Translations under genes and position numbers: made by a program
The notes under the pieces: model-generated
Databases searched by the model: none
The model's input: only the letters and a program-made list of their open reading frames with translations
Told to the model about the DNA's origin: nothing
Shown here: positions 54,573 to 64,000 of the stretch, in pieces
Layout: the number at the start of each line of letters is the position of its first letter
Position numbering within the stretch: position 1 is the first letter of the stretch
From: Salinibacterium sp.
Lineage (GTDB): Bacteria > Actinomycetota > Actinomycetes > Actinomycetales > Microbacteriaceae
DNA length: 64,000 nucleotides
Direction of reading: 5' to 3'
Assembly (NCBI GenBank): GCA_004297555.1
Contig: SCSV01000081.1
Span: 1 to 64,000, forward strand

Positions 54573-54575
54573 GAT

Positions 54576-56561
54576 TTATATCAGCGTGGTGTCTAGAATA
54601 AACTGGAAACTTAGGCTTCCGGTGCAACCGTTTGCATCGGTAGCGGTGAAGGTCAAGGTCCTGGTCTCTGAGTTATCACAGAAATTACCAGTGATGGTTC
54701 CGTCGGAATTTAATGTCCATCCGGTAGGCATAGTACCAGTTTTTGAGTATGTGTATGGAGCGATGCCGCCGGTAGCCAGAAGATGATGCAGGGCAGCTAG
54801 GCAATCGATACTGTGGTTCGTGAAACTGTACGGACTGTTCTGTGTCGATCCATCACTGTTTTTCTTCATGAGCAATGTGATCGTTGGGCAGATCGTTACA
54901 TTGTAAGCCCTTGAGCCAGTGCAACCGTACGCATCGGTAGCCGTAATCGTGAAGCTAAAAACCCCACTCGCAGTAGTTGACCCGCTCAGTGATCCCCCGC
55001 TAGAAAGCGACGTCCCCGTCGGCAATGTTCCGGAGGTGACAGCGAATGTGTAGCTCGCAGTACCGCCGCTCGCGGTGATAGTGGTCGTGGCGAGTGCAGC
55101 TCCGACAGTCACGCCGCTGATCGATGAGGGCGAGACCGTGATACCTGGACAACTCGCAACGATCTCGAATTCTTTCTCGCCAGGGCAACCGTTGTCGTCG
55201 GACACTATCACGTTGAATGTGTATGTTCCGGAGGTCGTTGGTGTCCCCGAGAGAACGCCGCTGCTCGAGTCGATCGAGAGTCCCGGCGGAACGCTCCCGC
55301 TTGTCGAGAAGGTATACGGCGAAGCGCCACCAGTCGCTCCGAAGGTTCGCGAGTAGGCGGTACCGAGTGTCGCAGCAACCGTCGAGCCGGTGATTGTGAT
55401 GGCCGGGCAATCGGGCGCCAGGACATACTCACGATGGCCCGTGCAACCATTTGCGTCTGTCGCCGTGATTGTGAATGTATGCGAGCCAGCACCAGTGGGC
55501 GTCCCCGAAATGATCCCCGTGTCCGGATCTAGCGATAGTCCGGACGGGAGCGTTCCGGTTGTGACCGCGAACGTGTAGGGCGCCACGCCGCCGGACGCAG
55601 AGACGGTATCAGAGTAGGAGGCATCGACAGAGGCAGCGGCGAGGCTGGTCGGCGAGACGGTGATTGTCGAGCATCCAATAGCAATCAGGTACTCGTTGTC
55701 CAGGTAGCACCCACGTGCGTCCATGGCCCTCAGGATGAACTCGAAAGACCCAGTCGCAGTTGGCGTTCCGGTGACCTGGGCAGTGTTTGGTGGCGTTGTC
55801 TCGAGTGTCATCCCTGTCGGCGGGCTTCCGGAGAGGATACTGAACGTAAATGGGAAAAGTCCGTGCGATGCTATGATTGTCGCGTCAGTGTAGTCCATCA
55901 GCAACGTGCCGTCCGGAAAACTGCCAGACCCTGGATTCAAGACGACGTGACAGCCTCCGCGACGCTCCTTGATCTCCACCCCGCGAACCGACACGAGCTC
56001 ATTCGCGAAGTGATCGATAGAGAGCAGGTCCTGCGTAAACGCGGCATCAACGCACTGCAGGCCTCTGCCGCCGACCACTTTAATGATGGAGCCGTCACCT
56101 GGTGGCGTATCGAACGTCGCGGTGTCACGCCCGTCACGACCAGACCCGGACGTTGCGCCCCAGCCGGAGCCGATCTCCATCGGATCCCCAGAATCGATTT
56201 GCAGGACTAGCCCAGAACTGAATCTTACCGGCAAGTCGAAGAGCGTAGAGACGCCATCGCCCTTTTCGACAAGCAGCGGTACCGGCAGTAGCGGTTTCGT
56301 CTCGGCATCCCACCCATTGTAGTCGGTGAACGTAAACGCCCTGAAACGCCCGCGGCATTTTCGATAGAAGTCGTAGAGGTAGGCGATCTCGTCGAGTTCG
56401 CGAATTGGGTACATCAACCTGGCAACGAACAGCGAGAAGTCGCGACCGACTCTCGACTGAGTGACGGAGTTCTGAGCGTAGGACAGCACAGTCAGATGCT
56501 CTCGCATCCCGACGTAGCCCTCCCCAGGCGCCCTCAGATCGCTGATGCTTGGAAAAATCAC
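54576..56561 (-). CDS. DUF2460-like minor tail protein with Ig-like repeats (661 aa)
   Basis: The N-terminal about 220 residues resemble DUF2460 (FRAFTFTDYNGWDAETKPLL, then DLPVRFSSGLVLQIDSGD). The rest is four or five Ig-like putative repeats of about 80 residues: SYSDTVSASGGVAPYTFAVT, LPSGLSLDPDTGIISGTPTG, TFTITATDANGCTGHREY. Each repeat ends in the NGC(T/P)G motif, suggesting inter-repeat disulphides. Such He_PIG-type repeats mediate carbohydrate or surface binding. Paralogous to the next gene, which lacks the repeats. Confidence 0.8.
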   Translation of the reverse strand: MIFPSISDLRAPGEGYVGMREHLTVLSYAQNSVTQSRVGRDFSLFVARLMYPIRELDEIAYLYDFYRKCRGRFRAFTFTDYNGWDAETKPLLPVPLLVEKGDGVSTLFDLPVRFSSGLVLQIDSGDPMEIGSGWGATSGSGRDGRDTATFDTPPGDGSIIKVVGGRGLQCVDAAFTQDLLSIDHFANELVSVRGVEIKERRGGCHVVLNPGSGSFPDGTLLMDYTDATIIASHGLFPFTFSILSGSPPTGMTLETTPPNTAQVTGTPTATGSFEFILRAMDARGCYLDNEYLIAIGCSTITVSPTSLAAASVDASYSDTVSASGGVAPYTFAVTTGTLPSGLSLDPDTGIISGTPTGAGSHTFTITATDANGCTGHREYVLAPDCPAITITGSTVAATLGTAYSRTFGATGGASPYTFSTSGSVPPGLSIDSSSGVLSGTPTTSGTYTFNVIVSDDNGCPGEKEFEIVASCPGITVSPSSISGVTVGAALATTTITASGGTASYTFAVTSGTLPTGTSLSSGGSLSGSTTASGVFSFTITATDAYGCTGSRAYNVTICPTITLLMKKNSDGSTQNSPYSFTNHSIDCLAALHHLLATGGIAPYTYSKTGTMPTGWTLNSDGTITGNFCDNSETRTLTFTATDANGCTGSLSFQFILDTTLI

Positions 56562-57193
56562 GGCATAGCCTCGACGGGGATGTTTCTGCGCTCGACGATT
56601 CGAACTCCCTGGACTGAGGTGAGCCGAGCCGCGAAGCGCTCAATCGGCATGGCCTCGAGATCGAAACGACAGGTTGTTGTCCAGCGTCCGCGCGTAGGCG
56701 TGACAAGAGTGATGATCTCGTAAATTCCTGGAGCAGAATCGAACGTGATCAAGTCACGCAGCCCGTCAGAGCCGCCGGCCAGCGTGAGCGTGATCCCGGA
56801 CCCGTCAGTGAATGTGTCGATACCAGCGCGCACGGTCAGCTCCTGCGTCTCTGAGCTCGGGATGTCGTAGGCGACAGTGGTCCCGTCTGACACGCCGACC
56901 AAAAGAGGCGAAGCAGCGATGTCAGGCATCGTGTCGCTACCAAGCCCGCGAACGTCGGGAAAAGTGAATGTTCCGAATCGACCATGCATCTTCTCGAAGA
57001 AAATGTATAGCGGTTCGAGGTACTCTAAATCCTTATCCTGGAACTTCAGCGTGCAAGCGAAAGACGGGAAGAGCTTCATGATCCGACTGTACTGATACCC
57101 CTCGGAGTACCCATCCGACACAAACGTGGAGCACTCGACATCGCTCGTACAGCCCTCGTCGGGTATGAGTTCGGCGGGGAAAATATCAGACAT
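56558..57193 (-). CDS. DUF2460-like minor tail protein, short paralogue (211 aa)
   Basis: Start MSDIFPAELIPDEGCTSD. YIFFEKMHGRFGTFTFPDVR and PIERFAARLTSVQGVRIVER match the N-terminal domain of the preceding-in-genome, longer gene (FYRKCRGRFRAFTFTDYNG; IDHFANELVSVRGVEIKERR). The two form a tandem pair, probably at different levels of the tail tip. Confidence 0.75.
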   Translation of the reverse strand: MSDIFPAELIPDEGCTSDVECSTFVSDGYSEGYQYSRIMKLFPSFACTLKFQDKDLEYLEPLYIFFEKMHGRFGTFTFPDVRGLGSDTMPDIAASPLLVGVSDGTTVAYDIPSSETQELTVRAGIDTFTDGSGITLTLAGGSDGLRDLITFDSAPGIYEIITLVTPTRGRWTTTCRFDLEAMPIERFAARLTSVQGVRIVERRNIPVEAMP

Positions 57194-57809
57194 CGGTCTT
57201 CCCGCCGAAGTGAGACTCGTTGCTTCCGCCGGTTCGGGTTTGACAGGAAACGAGATCGCGAGGGCAGAAGGTATCTGTCGAAGTGCTTTGGCATGACAGG
57301 GCGTTCTTGTATTCGAACGAGCAGGCGCGACTGATCTTTTCGTTAGGGAACGTCCTCGAGTCCGGGTCGGCCTCCTGAAGCTGCATCCGGAGCGTTTCCT
57401 GCTCATTGTTCACCGGCAGCTCTGGCTCGCCGCAAGTGCCGCTGAAGATGAGCTCGTCTTCCTTGACCGTGGTATTGGTCGGCTCCGGATCGAGCCAGGC
57501 TCCATAGATTTTGATGGCAGCTTCAGAGAAGACCTCGGTCAAGAAAAGGTAGTTCGGCCCGAATGGAGCGTCCAGCCAATCGGCCGATGCCAGCTCGATG
57601 CTGCCGAGACTGTTGATCGTGACGCTCTGTATAGACAGGCCGGAAAACGACCACTGCAGCGGCTTCCAGACGCCAGCAGGGGCATCGAAGTCTCCGGTGG
57701 TCCTCAGCGGAATCTCACAGTTGGTCCACTTGCGCTCTGTCCCGACAATTTCAATCAGGTGGAAGAAGCAAACCTCTGTCTTGCCTAGACTGTCAGCGAT
57801 ATAGCCCAT
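57186..57809 (-). CDS. Minor tail protein, gpL-like/DUF2163-like hub (207 aa)
   Basis: A beta domain (IQSVTINSLGSIELASADWL) is followed by CSFEYKNALSCQSTSTDTFC then RDLVSCQTRTGGSNESHFGG. The Cys spacing and the closing 'N...FGG' are typical of lambda gpL-like hubs that bind an Fe-S cluster. It follows the tape measure, the right place for a hub. Confidence 0.75.
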   Translation of the reverse strand: MGYIADSLGKTEVCFFHLIEIVGTERKWTNCEIPLRTTGDFDAPAGVWKPLQWSFSGLSIQSVTINSLGSIELASADWLDAPFGPNYLFLTEVFSEAAIKIYGAWLDPEPTNTTVKEDELIFSGTCGEPELPVNNEQETLRMQLQEADPDSRTFPNEKISRACSFEYKNALSCQSTSTDTFCPRDLVSCQTRTGGSNESHFGGKTDV

Positions 57810-57812
57810 CGT

Positions 57813-60800
57813 CTATGAGCCCGTCCCGGTGTATCGATTGTCAAGCAGGCCAGGGTTGGCCCGGTTGATTCTTGCCGCGGAGTAGCCGTCTGGCGTTCGC
57901 GCTGGGTTACCGGCCGGCGGGATAGCTGGGCCGGTCCCGGGTGTCGCCGTCGGCGCCGGGGCACCCCCGGCAGCCGCTGCTGCGGCGTTGAGGGCATTGG
58001 CAAGATTATAGGCTGCTGCCGTCGCCGCGGCATGAGACGCCACGAGCCCGTCCTCACCGGACACCGAATTGTATACGGCGGTGCCGCTGTCTGTGAAGAG
58101 CTTCATGGCGTCTGTCATCGCCTGTCCGAGCGGTCCATTCGTGGCGAGAATCTCATCGACGAAACTGTTCAGCTTGGTGTCGACGGAGACCTTGAGAGCA
58201 TCGGCGCTGGCCGCGAGTTGGTCGAGCTTCAGTTTGGCGAGATCGATCGAGGACCCGAGGTTCGTGGTGACGCTCTCGCGGATCTGCAGGAGGGCCGCGT
58301 CGAGCATCCCGATCTCGGTGGTCGCGTCGGTGATGTTGGTTTGGAGGAGAGTACCCGCCGCCTCGAGAATTCCGGCCATCTGGTCGTTGGCAGCCTTCAT
58401 CTTGTCCGTCATGACGGCGTAGGCGAGTGTCCCGACGCGATCGGTCTCGGCCAGCACCTTGTCGGCCCAGGCGTAGGCCGCCTGACGGTTTGAATCGCCT
58501 TCCTTGAAGAGTCCGAGATACTGAGTGATGTCCCCCTGCTGCGCGTCGGTGATTTGCTTGATGCGCGCCGGATCGGTCACCCCCTCGAGCTCCTTCCCGA
58601 GGCGATCTATCTCGGCATGTAGGAAGTCGGCCTGCTGCCCTGGATCCATCTGGGCAAGCTGCATCTCGCGACGCTGCTGGGCGATGGAGGTATGAAGGTC
58701 CTGGGCTTGCTGGACGATCTGCTGGAGCAGGGCCCTCTGCTGGTCGTACATGGTCTTCGCAGCGGCCCCGACGTCCTGGATTGCCTTGACCTGAGCCATC
58801 CCGGAGAGCTGGGCCGCGGCGCTGAGCTTTGCCTGGAGCACTGTCGCCTGGGTTGCGAAGTCAGCAAATGGGTTGGCGTTCGCGGAGGTTACACCCTGGC
58901 CCGCGCCCGGCGTCACCCACGCGTGAAGATCGGGAGACCCAGAAAACATCCCGCGAAATTGACCCGCTTGATCATTGATGATCGCGAGCTCGTCCTGGCC
59001 CGCCTTGACCTGGGCCGAGAGCCCGTCGAACAGAGTCTTGATTGCCGCGATCCCAGCGTCAGCAGCCTTCTGGACCCCCGACGCGTCCGCAGCGTTCGCG
59101 ATCTGATCAAAAACACCGGCCAACGTGTCGCGCGCTTCTTCGGTGACCTGATCCTGCGTCAGCATCGACTGGCGCATCGTCTCGCGCGCGGCGTCGACCG
59201 AGGCCACGACCTGGTTCGCGATTTGGATTTGATTCAGGAGATCCTTGAAGAGGGCATCGATCGCGCCCTGGGCCTGTTGCGCGATCTGCTGAACTTCCTC
59301 AGGCGTCGTGGCGACATGAATCCTCTCGCGGGCCCCGGTGACGATCGTCTGGTTTTTGGCGTTGACGTCGGCCTGCGTCTGGAAGGCGGTACGGATCGTT
59401 TCGGCCTGTTGCGTGAGCGAGGCATCGAGTGAGTCCATGATGCCTTTGATTTTGGTGATGTACTGCAGCTCGAGGTCGTACCTCTGCTTGATTTGGTCGA
59501 CCACGGCCTGCGTCTGCTTGATGAGTTCGTCGCCACTGTAGAGCGAAAGGTCGTTCAAGCGTCCGACAATCGCGTCCGCGTTCTCCTGAAAACGGCTCGC
59601 TGGCGACCGCGTCGCGTCGGTCGTCATGTCGTTGTAGAGGTCTGTGCGCGTCTTCGCGAGTTCCTTCCCGAGGTCGCGCATCGAAACTACGATCGAGACC
59701 AGGCTGTTCAGCGAGGCCATGAACTGCTTCGGATCTGCGTTGACAAGCTCTTGGCTGAGGCTCTTGATCGTGTCGGCCGTGAATCCGAGACCTTTAAGCA
59801 TTTTCGGAATCGGAGCGTCAGGGTCATACAGTTTCTTCACGGCGTCCGGCCAGTTGCCCGCCTGATCCATTCCGGGAAGCCAGAAGTTGAACCCCGCAAT
59901 CCCGCCCGGAGTCGTCTGCTGGCCAGCGGTGCCGGGCGTCCCCGGTGTGTATTTGCCGCTGCCGGGCGCATCGCGGTTCCCCGGCGAGGTGTACCCGACC
60001 TGGCCGAACGCCGCCTGCAGCGAGAACTTGGGCAGCGTCGTTGTCAGAAACGTCTGCCAGTCTTTCTGGATGTCCTCGTTCGACCCTGCCCCGATGTCGA
60101 ACCTGCCTCCGACGAGCATGTTCGCGAGGTTCTTCTGATACGACTCGGTAAGCGCGTGCGCGCTGTCTGGCGCTGCCATTCGGAAGATGTCAGTAAGGGA
60201 CCCGAGCATCTCGTCGAGGACCTTTTTCCCTGCGATGTCGGTGGCGTTCGCGGGTGCATATCTCGAGTAGTCCGTCGGGATGTCGTGTGGGCCAGGGAGC
60301 GCCACCGGTGCGTTGGGGTCGAAGATGTCAGTAGGACCGCCGATGGCACCGCCCCCCGGTGTGCCGGGGCCGCCAGGGGCGCCAGGAATGTATGGGAGAG
60401 TCGCCGGCCCCACCGGCGTATTCCCCGCGACCATGGCGTTGAACTGACCGAGAACGTGTTTCTCGGTGTTCGGCGCCATCAAGACACCCACGATGCCGCC
60501 GATGATGGCTCCGATCAGAGCCACAATCGGTCCGCCGATAGAGCCCATCGACGCGCCGAGGCCTGCCCCTGCCGCGATCCCGCCGAGGACGCCACCTACG
60601 ACCGCTCCTCCGGAGAATCCAGGAGCTCCACTCATCCCGCCCACCGCCGAGCCGTATCCGGCGCCCTGCAGGCCCCCGCCGACCGGTCCACCGCCGAAGT
60701 TGGAGCCAGCCCCGCCGCCGCCTCCTGCCCCAGGCGTGTTTCCCATCCATGGCTGCCCCTGTACCAGATCGTCCTGCGCCGCACCGCCCACATAGGTACC

Positions 60801-63755
60801 GCCAAAGCTACCGCCCAACTTCGAGGCATCCTTGGCGTTGCCCATGTCGGTGAGGTTCTTGATCCACCGCATCAGCATGTCGGACATGCTCTTCGCCCAC
60901 TCCTTGACCATTGTCTGGCGGAAGTTATCCCAGGCGTCGGCGAACCCGTGTATGCCCTTGGTGGCCACATTGACAAAGAGGTCCTGGAATCCTGCCCCGA
61001 GGTCGGCGAAAATTGCCTTGGTCTGCGTCGCAGCGCTCTGGGCCTCCGTCGGGATCGAAGCCATCGCCTGCTTGATCCCTGCCGTGATGCCAGTCGCGGC
61101 GTCTCGGCCCCAGCGCTCCATTGTCTGGCCCATCTCGTTCAGGCCCTCGTTGTTTGTGATGAGGCCCTCGGAGACGCGCTTGTTGATGTCGGCCTGGATC
61201 GCGCCCCAGTCGTTGCGCATCCCGGCCCAGCTTAGGCGGATCTTCTGAGTTGAGAGCTCGGTGATTCTGGCCTTCTCGTCCTCCCCTGCCTGCCAAATCG
61301 TGACCATATGGGCGACTTCGTCGTCGCTCATTTTCATGATCTCTTGTGTGGTAGTCGTCTCCAGCGTCAGACGCTTCACGCTGGCGTCGATTCTGGCCTC
61401 GGCGAGCTTGGCCTCGCCCGCGATTTGTTCCTGGATGGTCAGCGCGTTTTTGTCGCGCATTTCCTCGAGACCCTTGTTCATCTTATCGAGGGCGAGCGTT
61501 TGCGCCTCGAGAGCCTCGGCCGCGGCGTTGTTTTTCCATAGAGCACGGTCAGACTCGGCAAGGGCCGCGGCCTGCTCACTAATCTTCCCAACCTTCGCTT
61601 CCTTAATGAGTCTCTGATCGAGCGCCTCATTCAGCTTGGCATATTTGAGGTTGATCTCGTCGATGGCTTTGGCGAGACCTGTCTCTGTGTTCGGTGCGAT
61701 TCGGGCGAGGTCATTTTGTTTCTGGAGGTATTCGGTCAGCTCATCGTTAGCCTTCTGTACCTTGTCGGCTTGGTCCTTCCAAATCTTGCTGACTTCCATT
61801 TTGCTAGCTGTCTGCTGTAGCGCGATGACCTTCCCCTGAGCAATCGCCGCATCGTCCCCGACGCTTCGGATCTTATTGCCCCACTCATCATATTCCTTGA
61901 TCGTATTTACGTCGATGCGCGAGACGCCGCCATTCGGATCCTTGACGGTCTTCAGCACCTTCCCGTTCACGTAGTCGTACTGATCCCCGAGCTTGTGCAG
62001 CTCCTCGACCTCCTTGACAATTTGCGACTGGTTTTGGAGCTGGGCCTGCAGGACCTTCCCGCTGAGGTCGCCGCTGTAGCCTGCGATCTTCGCGCGCAGA
62101 GACAGCGTCTTTTCTTCGATGCGTGCCATCGCCGCCATCTGCTTGTCGGTGGCCTCAGTGTTATCTTTGGTCGACTGTGTAACGGCCAACGTCATCGCGT
62201 TGAGCTCTTGGAGGGTGATGACGTGGGCGCGGGTTTTGCCATCTGCCGCACTCATCTTTTCGAGCAGCGCCTGCATCACCTCGGTGCGTTTGGCCATGGT
62301 CATGCTAAGGAGTTTCTCGGTGGCCTCGTCCGTTAGGCTGGCCCCGGTCTTCTGGGTGATCTGGTTCTTGAAACGCTCGAGGACCAGTCCATACTCATCC
62401 CACGATTGCTTGGCCTCTGCCTCGGCGTTGAACTTCTGGAGTAGTGGAATCGCCAATATTAGCCCAGCGACAATAGCCGAAATGCCTACGTACACAGCGA
62501 TCAACGGTGCCGCGCTCATGGTCACGCCGCCGATCGCTATCTCCATAGCGCCCAGAGCCTTGGTAACGCTGGCGATCGTCGCCACGACGCCAGACAGCGC
62601 GTTGAACGCATAGAATCCGGCGACGATGGCGGGACCCATAGGTCCAAGCGCATCGATCAAATTGGTAGTACCATTGATAACGGCAGTGATCAACGGTATG
62701 GCTGGTCCAAGCGAATCGAGGAATGATGCGCCAGCCTTCGCAATGGCAACACCAAGATTAAAAAATGCCGCAGCTAGCGGTGCCATTTTCTGGACAACCG
62801 AAGCTATGATTGTGCCAACCTCTTTGAGCGGCTCGAGCACTGCAGGATTGAACGAGACACTCTGCCCGCCGATAGTGGCAACGCTAGACATGACGGTTGC
62901 TAGCTGACGTTTTATGGAGTCAACTACCGGCTGCATTGACCTACCAGCAATTTGCTCGATAGCGTCCTTCACCTGACTGACGAGCCCGGTGAAGGTGGCC
63001 TGAAGCCGCGGCCCCATCTGAAGGAACTGGTCGAGCTTGCCCTGCAGGTTCTGGACGGCGTCGCCCTGCTCACGCCAGGAGCGGATCGTAGCGCCGTCGA
63101 TACCCATCGCCTTGATGAAGGCCCCTATCTGTCCACTAGCGCGCGGGAAGCCCTCGAGAGCAAGCTGGATCTGACGGAAGGCCGCCTCGAACGGCACCTG
63201 CATCGTGCTGGCCAGGTTGGCCACGGTCTGCGTGAGGCGGACGATCTCCTCGGTAGAGGCCTTCTGATTGCCGACGCCAGCCAGGATCCGCTCATACCCC
63301 TGCTCGAGCTGGCTGAAGGTTGCGTTCGTCTGGAAAGCAGCGGCGCGCAGGCGGTCCTGCGCGTCAGTGGCGATGTCGAGCGCAGCCGCATAGGCCTTGG
63401 CCCCGGTGATCAGCTCGCCCTGGGAATCGTGGAGAGTATGGAAGGTCTGGACCATCGCGGCGATGCCGATCCGCGACACCTCCAGCTTCCGGTCGAAGTC
63501 GATGCCTTCCTTGATCCATGCCCCGAACCCAAACGAGAGGCCGGCAACCGTCGCAACCGTAGCGACAATCTGGCGCATGCTCGATAGGACCTTGTCGAAC
63601 CCTCCCGAGATTTTGTCGGTTACCTCTTGGGCGGTAGCGCCGAGAGCGGTCGTCTTACCAGAGAGCTCATTGATCGCAGACAGTACCTTCCGAACCGCAG
63701 CCTCGGCCCCGGAATCGGCACCATCGACCTCAAGCTCGAGAACCGCGTCGCTCAT
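57813..63755 (-). CDS. Tail tape measure protein (1,980 aa)
   Basis: The largest gene. An N-terminal TMP region (GAEAAVRKVLSAINELSGKT; IDFDRKLEVSRIGIAAMVQT) is followed by long helical, Gln/Ala-rich stretches. Membrane-like segments lie in the first third (MSAAPLIAVYVGISAIVAGL) and the middle (Gly-rich GGIAAGAGLGASMG, LIGAIIGGIVGVLMA). By the usual about 0.15 nm per residue it predicts a tail near 300 nm, longer than lambda's. No lytic or peptidase domain is evident. It sets tail length and helps DNA pass the inner membrane. Confidence 0.93.
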   Translation of the reverse strand: MSDAVLELEVDGADSGAEAAVRKVLSAINELSGKTTALGATAQEVTDKISGGFDKVLSSMRQIVATVATVAGLSFGFGAWIKEGIDFDRKLEVSRIGIAAMVQTFHTLHDSQGELITGAKAYAAALDIATDAQDRLRAAAFQTNATFSQLEQGYERILAGVGNQKASTEEIVRLTQTVANLASTMQVPFEAAFRQIQLALEGFPRASGQIGAFIKAMGIDGATIRSWREQGDAVQNLQGKLDQFLQMGPRLQATFTGLVSQVKDAIEQIAGRSMQPVVDSIKRQLATVMSSVATIGGQSVSFNPAVLEPLKEVGTIIASVVQKMAPLAAAFFNLGVAIAKAGASFLDSLGPAIPLITAVINGTTNLIDALGPMGPAIVAGFYAFNALSGVVATIASVTKALGAMEIAIGGVTMSAAPLIAVYVGISAIVAGLILAIPLLQKFNAEAEAKQSWDEYGLVLERFKNQITQKTGASLTDEATEKLLSMTMAKRTEVMQALLEKMSAADGKTRAHVITLQELNAMTLAVTQSTKDNTEATDKQMAAMARIEEKTLSLRAKIAGYSGDLSGKVLQAQLQNQSQIVKEVEELHKLGDQYDYVNGKVLKTVKDPNGGVSRIDVNTIKEYDEWGNKIRSVGDDAAIAQGKVIALQQTASKMEVSKIWKDQADKVQKANDELTEYLQKQNDLARIAPNTETGLAKAIDEINLKYAKLNEALDQRLIKEAKVGKISEQAAALAESDRALWKNNAAAEALEAQTLALDKMNKGLEEMRDKNALTIQEQIAGEAKLAEARIDASVKRLTLETTTTQEIMKMSDDEVAHMVTIWQAGEDEKARITELSTQKIRLSWAGMRNDWGAIQADINKRVSEGLITNNEGLNEMGQTMERWGRDAATGITAGIKQAMASIPTEAQSAATQTKAIFADLGAGFQDLFVNVATKGIHGFADAWDNFRQTMVKEWAKSMSDMLMRWIKNLTDMGNAKDASKLGGSFGGTYVGGAAQDDLVQGQPWMGNTPGAGGGGGAGSNFGGGPVGGGLQGAGYGSAVGGMSGAPGFSGGAVVGGVLGGIAAGAGLGASMGSIGGPIVALIGAIIGGIVGVLMAPNTEKHVLGQFNAMVAGNTPVGPATLPYIPGAPGGPGTPGGGAIGGPTDIFDPNAPVALPGPHDIPTDYSRYAPANATDIAGKKVLDEMLGSLTDIFRMAAPDSAHALTESYQKNLANMLVGGRFDIGAGSNEDIQKDWQTFLTTTLPKFSLQAAFGQVGYTSPGNRDAPGSGKYTPGTPGTAGQQTTPGGIAGFNFWLPGMDQAGNWPDAVKKLYDPDAPIPKMLKGLGFTADTIKSLSQELVNADPKQFMASLNSLVSIVVSMRDLGKELAKTRTDLYNDMTTDATRSPASRFQENADAIVGRLNDLSLYSGDELIKQTQAVVDQIKQRYDLELQYITKIKGIMDSLDASLTQQAETIRTAFQTQADVNAKNQTIVTGARERIHVATTPEEVQQIAQQAQGAIDALFKDLLNQIQIANQVVASVDAARETMRQSMLTQDQVTEEARDTLAGVFDQIANAADASGVQKAADAGIAAIKTLFDGLSAQVKAGQDELAIINDQAGQFRGMFSGSPDLHAWVTPGAGQGVTSANANPFADFATQATVLQAKLSAAAQLSGMAQVKAIQDVGAAAKTMYDQQRALLQQIVQQAQDLHTSIAQQRREMQLAQMDPGQQADFLHAEIDRLGKELEGVTDPARIKQITDAQQGDITQYLGLFKEGDSNRQAAYAWADKVLAETDRVGTLAYAVMTDKMKAANDQMAGILEAAGTLLQTNITDATTEIGMLDAALLQIRESVTTNLGSSIDLAKLKLDQLAASADALKVSVDTKLNSFVDEILATNGPLGQAMTDAMKLFTDSGTAVYNSVSGEDGLVASHAAATAAAYNLANALNAAAAAAGGAPAPTATPGTGPAIPPAGNPARTPDGYSAARINRANPGLLDNRYTGTGS

Positions 63756-64000
63756 TTCGGTTGGGCTGCTCCGTCTGCTTCTTCTGGGCCGCGATCAGCT
63801 CGGCGGCCTTGTCTCTGTTTACCTTGAGATATGCACCCTCTAGGATGAGTAGGTATTTCAGCGCCCAGTCGAAGTCTAGACCCTCCGCTTTGGCTATGAG
63901 CCTCGTCTCTACCAGGTCAAGTTTGGAGAGGCCGTTTGGCCCCATCTCCCATCTATTCCTGGCAGCGCTGAAAATCCGATATGCCTCCCTGGCGCGCCTG
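63730..64000 (-). CDS. Tail assembly chaperone, GT-like C-terminal frame (partial)
   Basis: Open from the window edge: REAYRIFSAARNRWEMGPNG, then LSKLDLVETRLIAKAEGLDF and DWALKYLLILEGAYLKVN. It overlaps the tape-measure start by 26 bases, as T-type chaperone frames do. The other minus frame ends nearby at about 63,955 (RCQE stop), consistent with a G/GT pair joined by programmed frameshift. The slippery site would lie outside the window. Confidence 0.65.
   Translation of the reverse strand, partial: RRAREAYRIFSAARNRWEMGPNGLSKLDLVETRLIAKAEGLDFDWALKYLLILEGAYLKVNRDKAAELIAAQKKQTEQPNRNERRGSRA

Noticed and set aside
59493..61235. 580-codon plus-strand ORF opposite the tape measure gene
   Set aside because: Antisense of a GC-rich coding gene; composition is Arg/His/Val-rich with no domain, and the minus frame is clearly the tape measure protein.

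Overview
The window is almost entirely phage DNA: a GC-rich, tailed, siphovirus-like double-stranded DNA phage. It carries a Mu-like DUF935 portal, a small and large terminase pair, an S49 protease-scaffold gene, a 1,980-residue tape measure and a J-like tail tip. I saw no integrase, excisionase, tRNA, CRISPR array or bacterial housekeeping gene. The host is probably Gram-negative: there are three lipobox proteins, Sec signal peptides, and an SSB-like acidic tip. That host assignment is inference. Genes are short, tightly packed and mostly joined by 1-4 base stop/start overlaps (ATGA, GTGA, TTGA).

Layout. From 14.6 kb leftward to base 1 (minus strand) lies the head module: TerS, TerL, portal, protease/scaffold, decoration protein, capsid and an endonuclease VII-like HNH gene. 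After it come two secreted structural-looking proteins, a lysis/membrane cassette with an M15 peptidase, then the head-tail connector and tail completion genes. The right edge (53.2-64.0 kb, minus) holds a chaperone-like fragment, the tape measure, minor tail proteins and the tail tip. The left edge stops at the tail terminator and the right edge begins at the chaperone, so the two edges are probably neighbours across a short missing piece (tail tube and first chaperone frame). The window would then be nearly a whole, circularly permuted genome.

From 53.1 to 35.1 kb (minus) runs an early/replication block: an XRE-type regulator, a RecA-like/Sak4-type ATPase, an SbcC-like ATPase, an SSB-like protein, a C5 cytosine methyltransferase, a MazG-like pyrophosphohydrolase, a DEAD/H helicase, a VRR-NUC-type nuclease, a DUF3310 protein and a large primase-helicase. 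Many small zinc-binding or membrane proteins follow, ending in a membrane-anchored beta-propeller-like protein. No DNA polymerase was seen. From 31.36 to 35.08 kb a plus-strand operon of small genes (including an HTH regulator and a second endonuclease VII) runs head-on into that block; the two stop codons share one CTAG. From 31.1 to 14.7 kb (minus) are dozens of small accessory genes in two arms, interrupted at 26.9-28.4 kb by an 830-base non-coding region and a single plus-strand regulator-like gene.

The most unusual feature is regulatory. At least six promoters put the start codon 5-7 bases after the -10 box, which predicts leaderless mRNAs, and three of them share a nearly identical 27-base upstream element. 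Around them lie a 4x37-bp direct-repeat array ending on one of these promoters, and a helically phased array of 13-bp near-palindromes in the 830-base gap. Together these look like an unfamiliar phage-encoded control circuit and/or replication origin.
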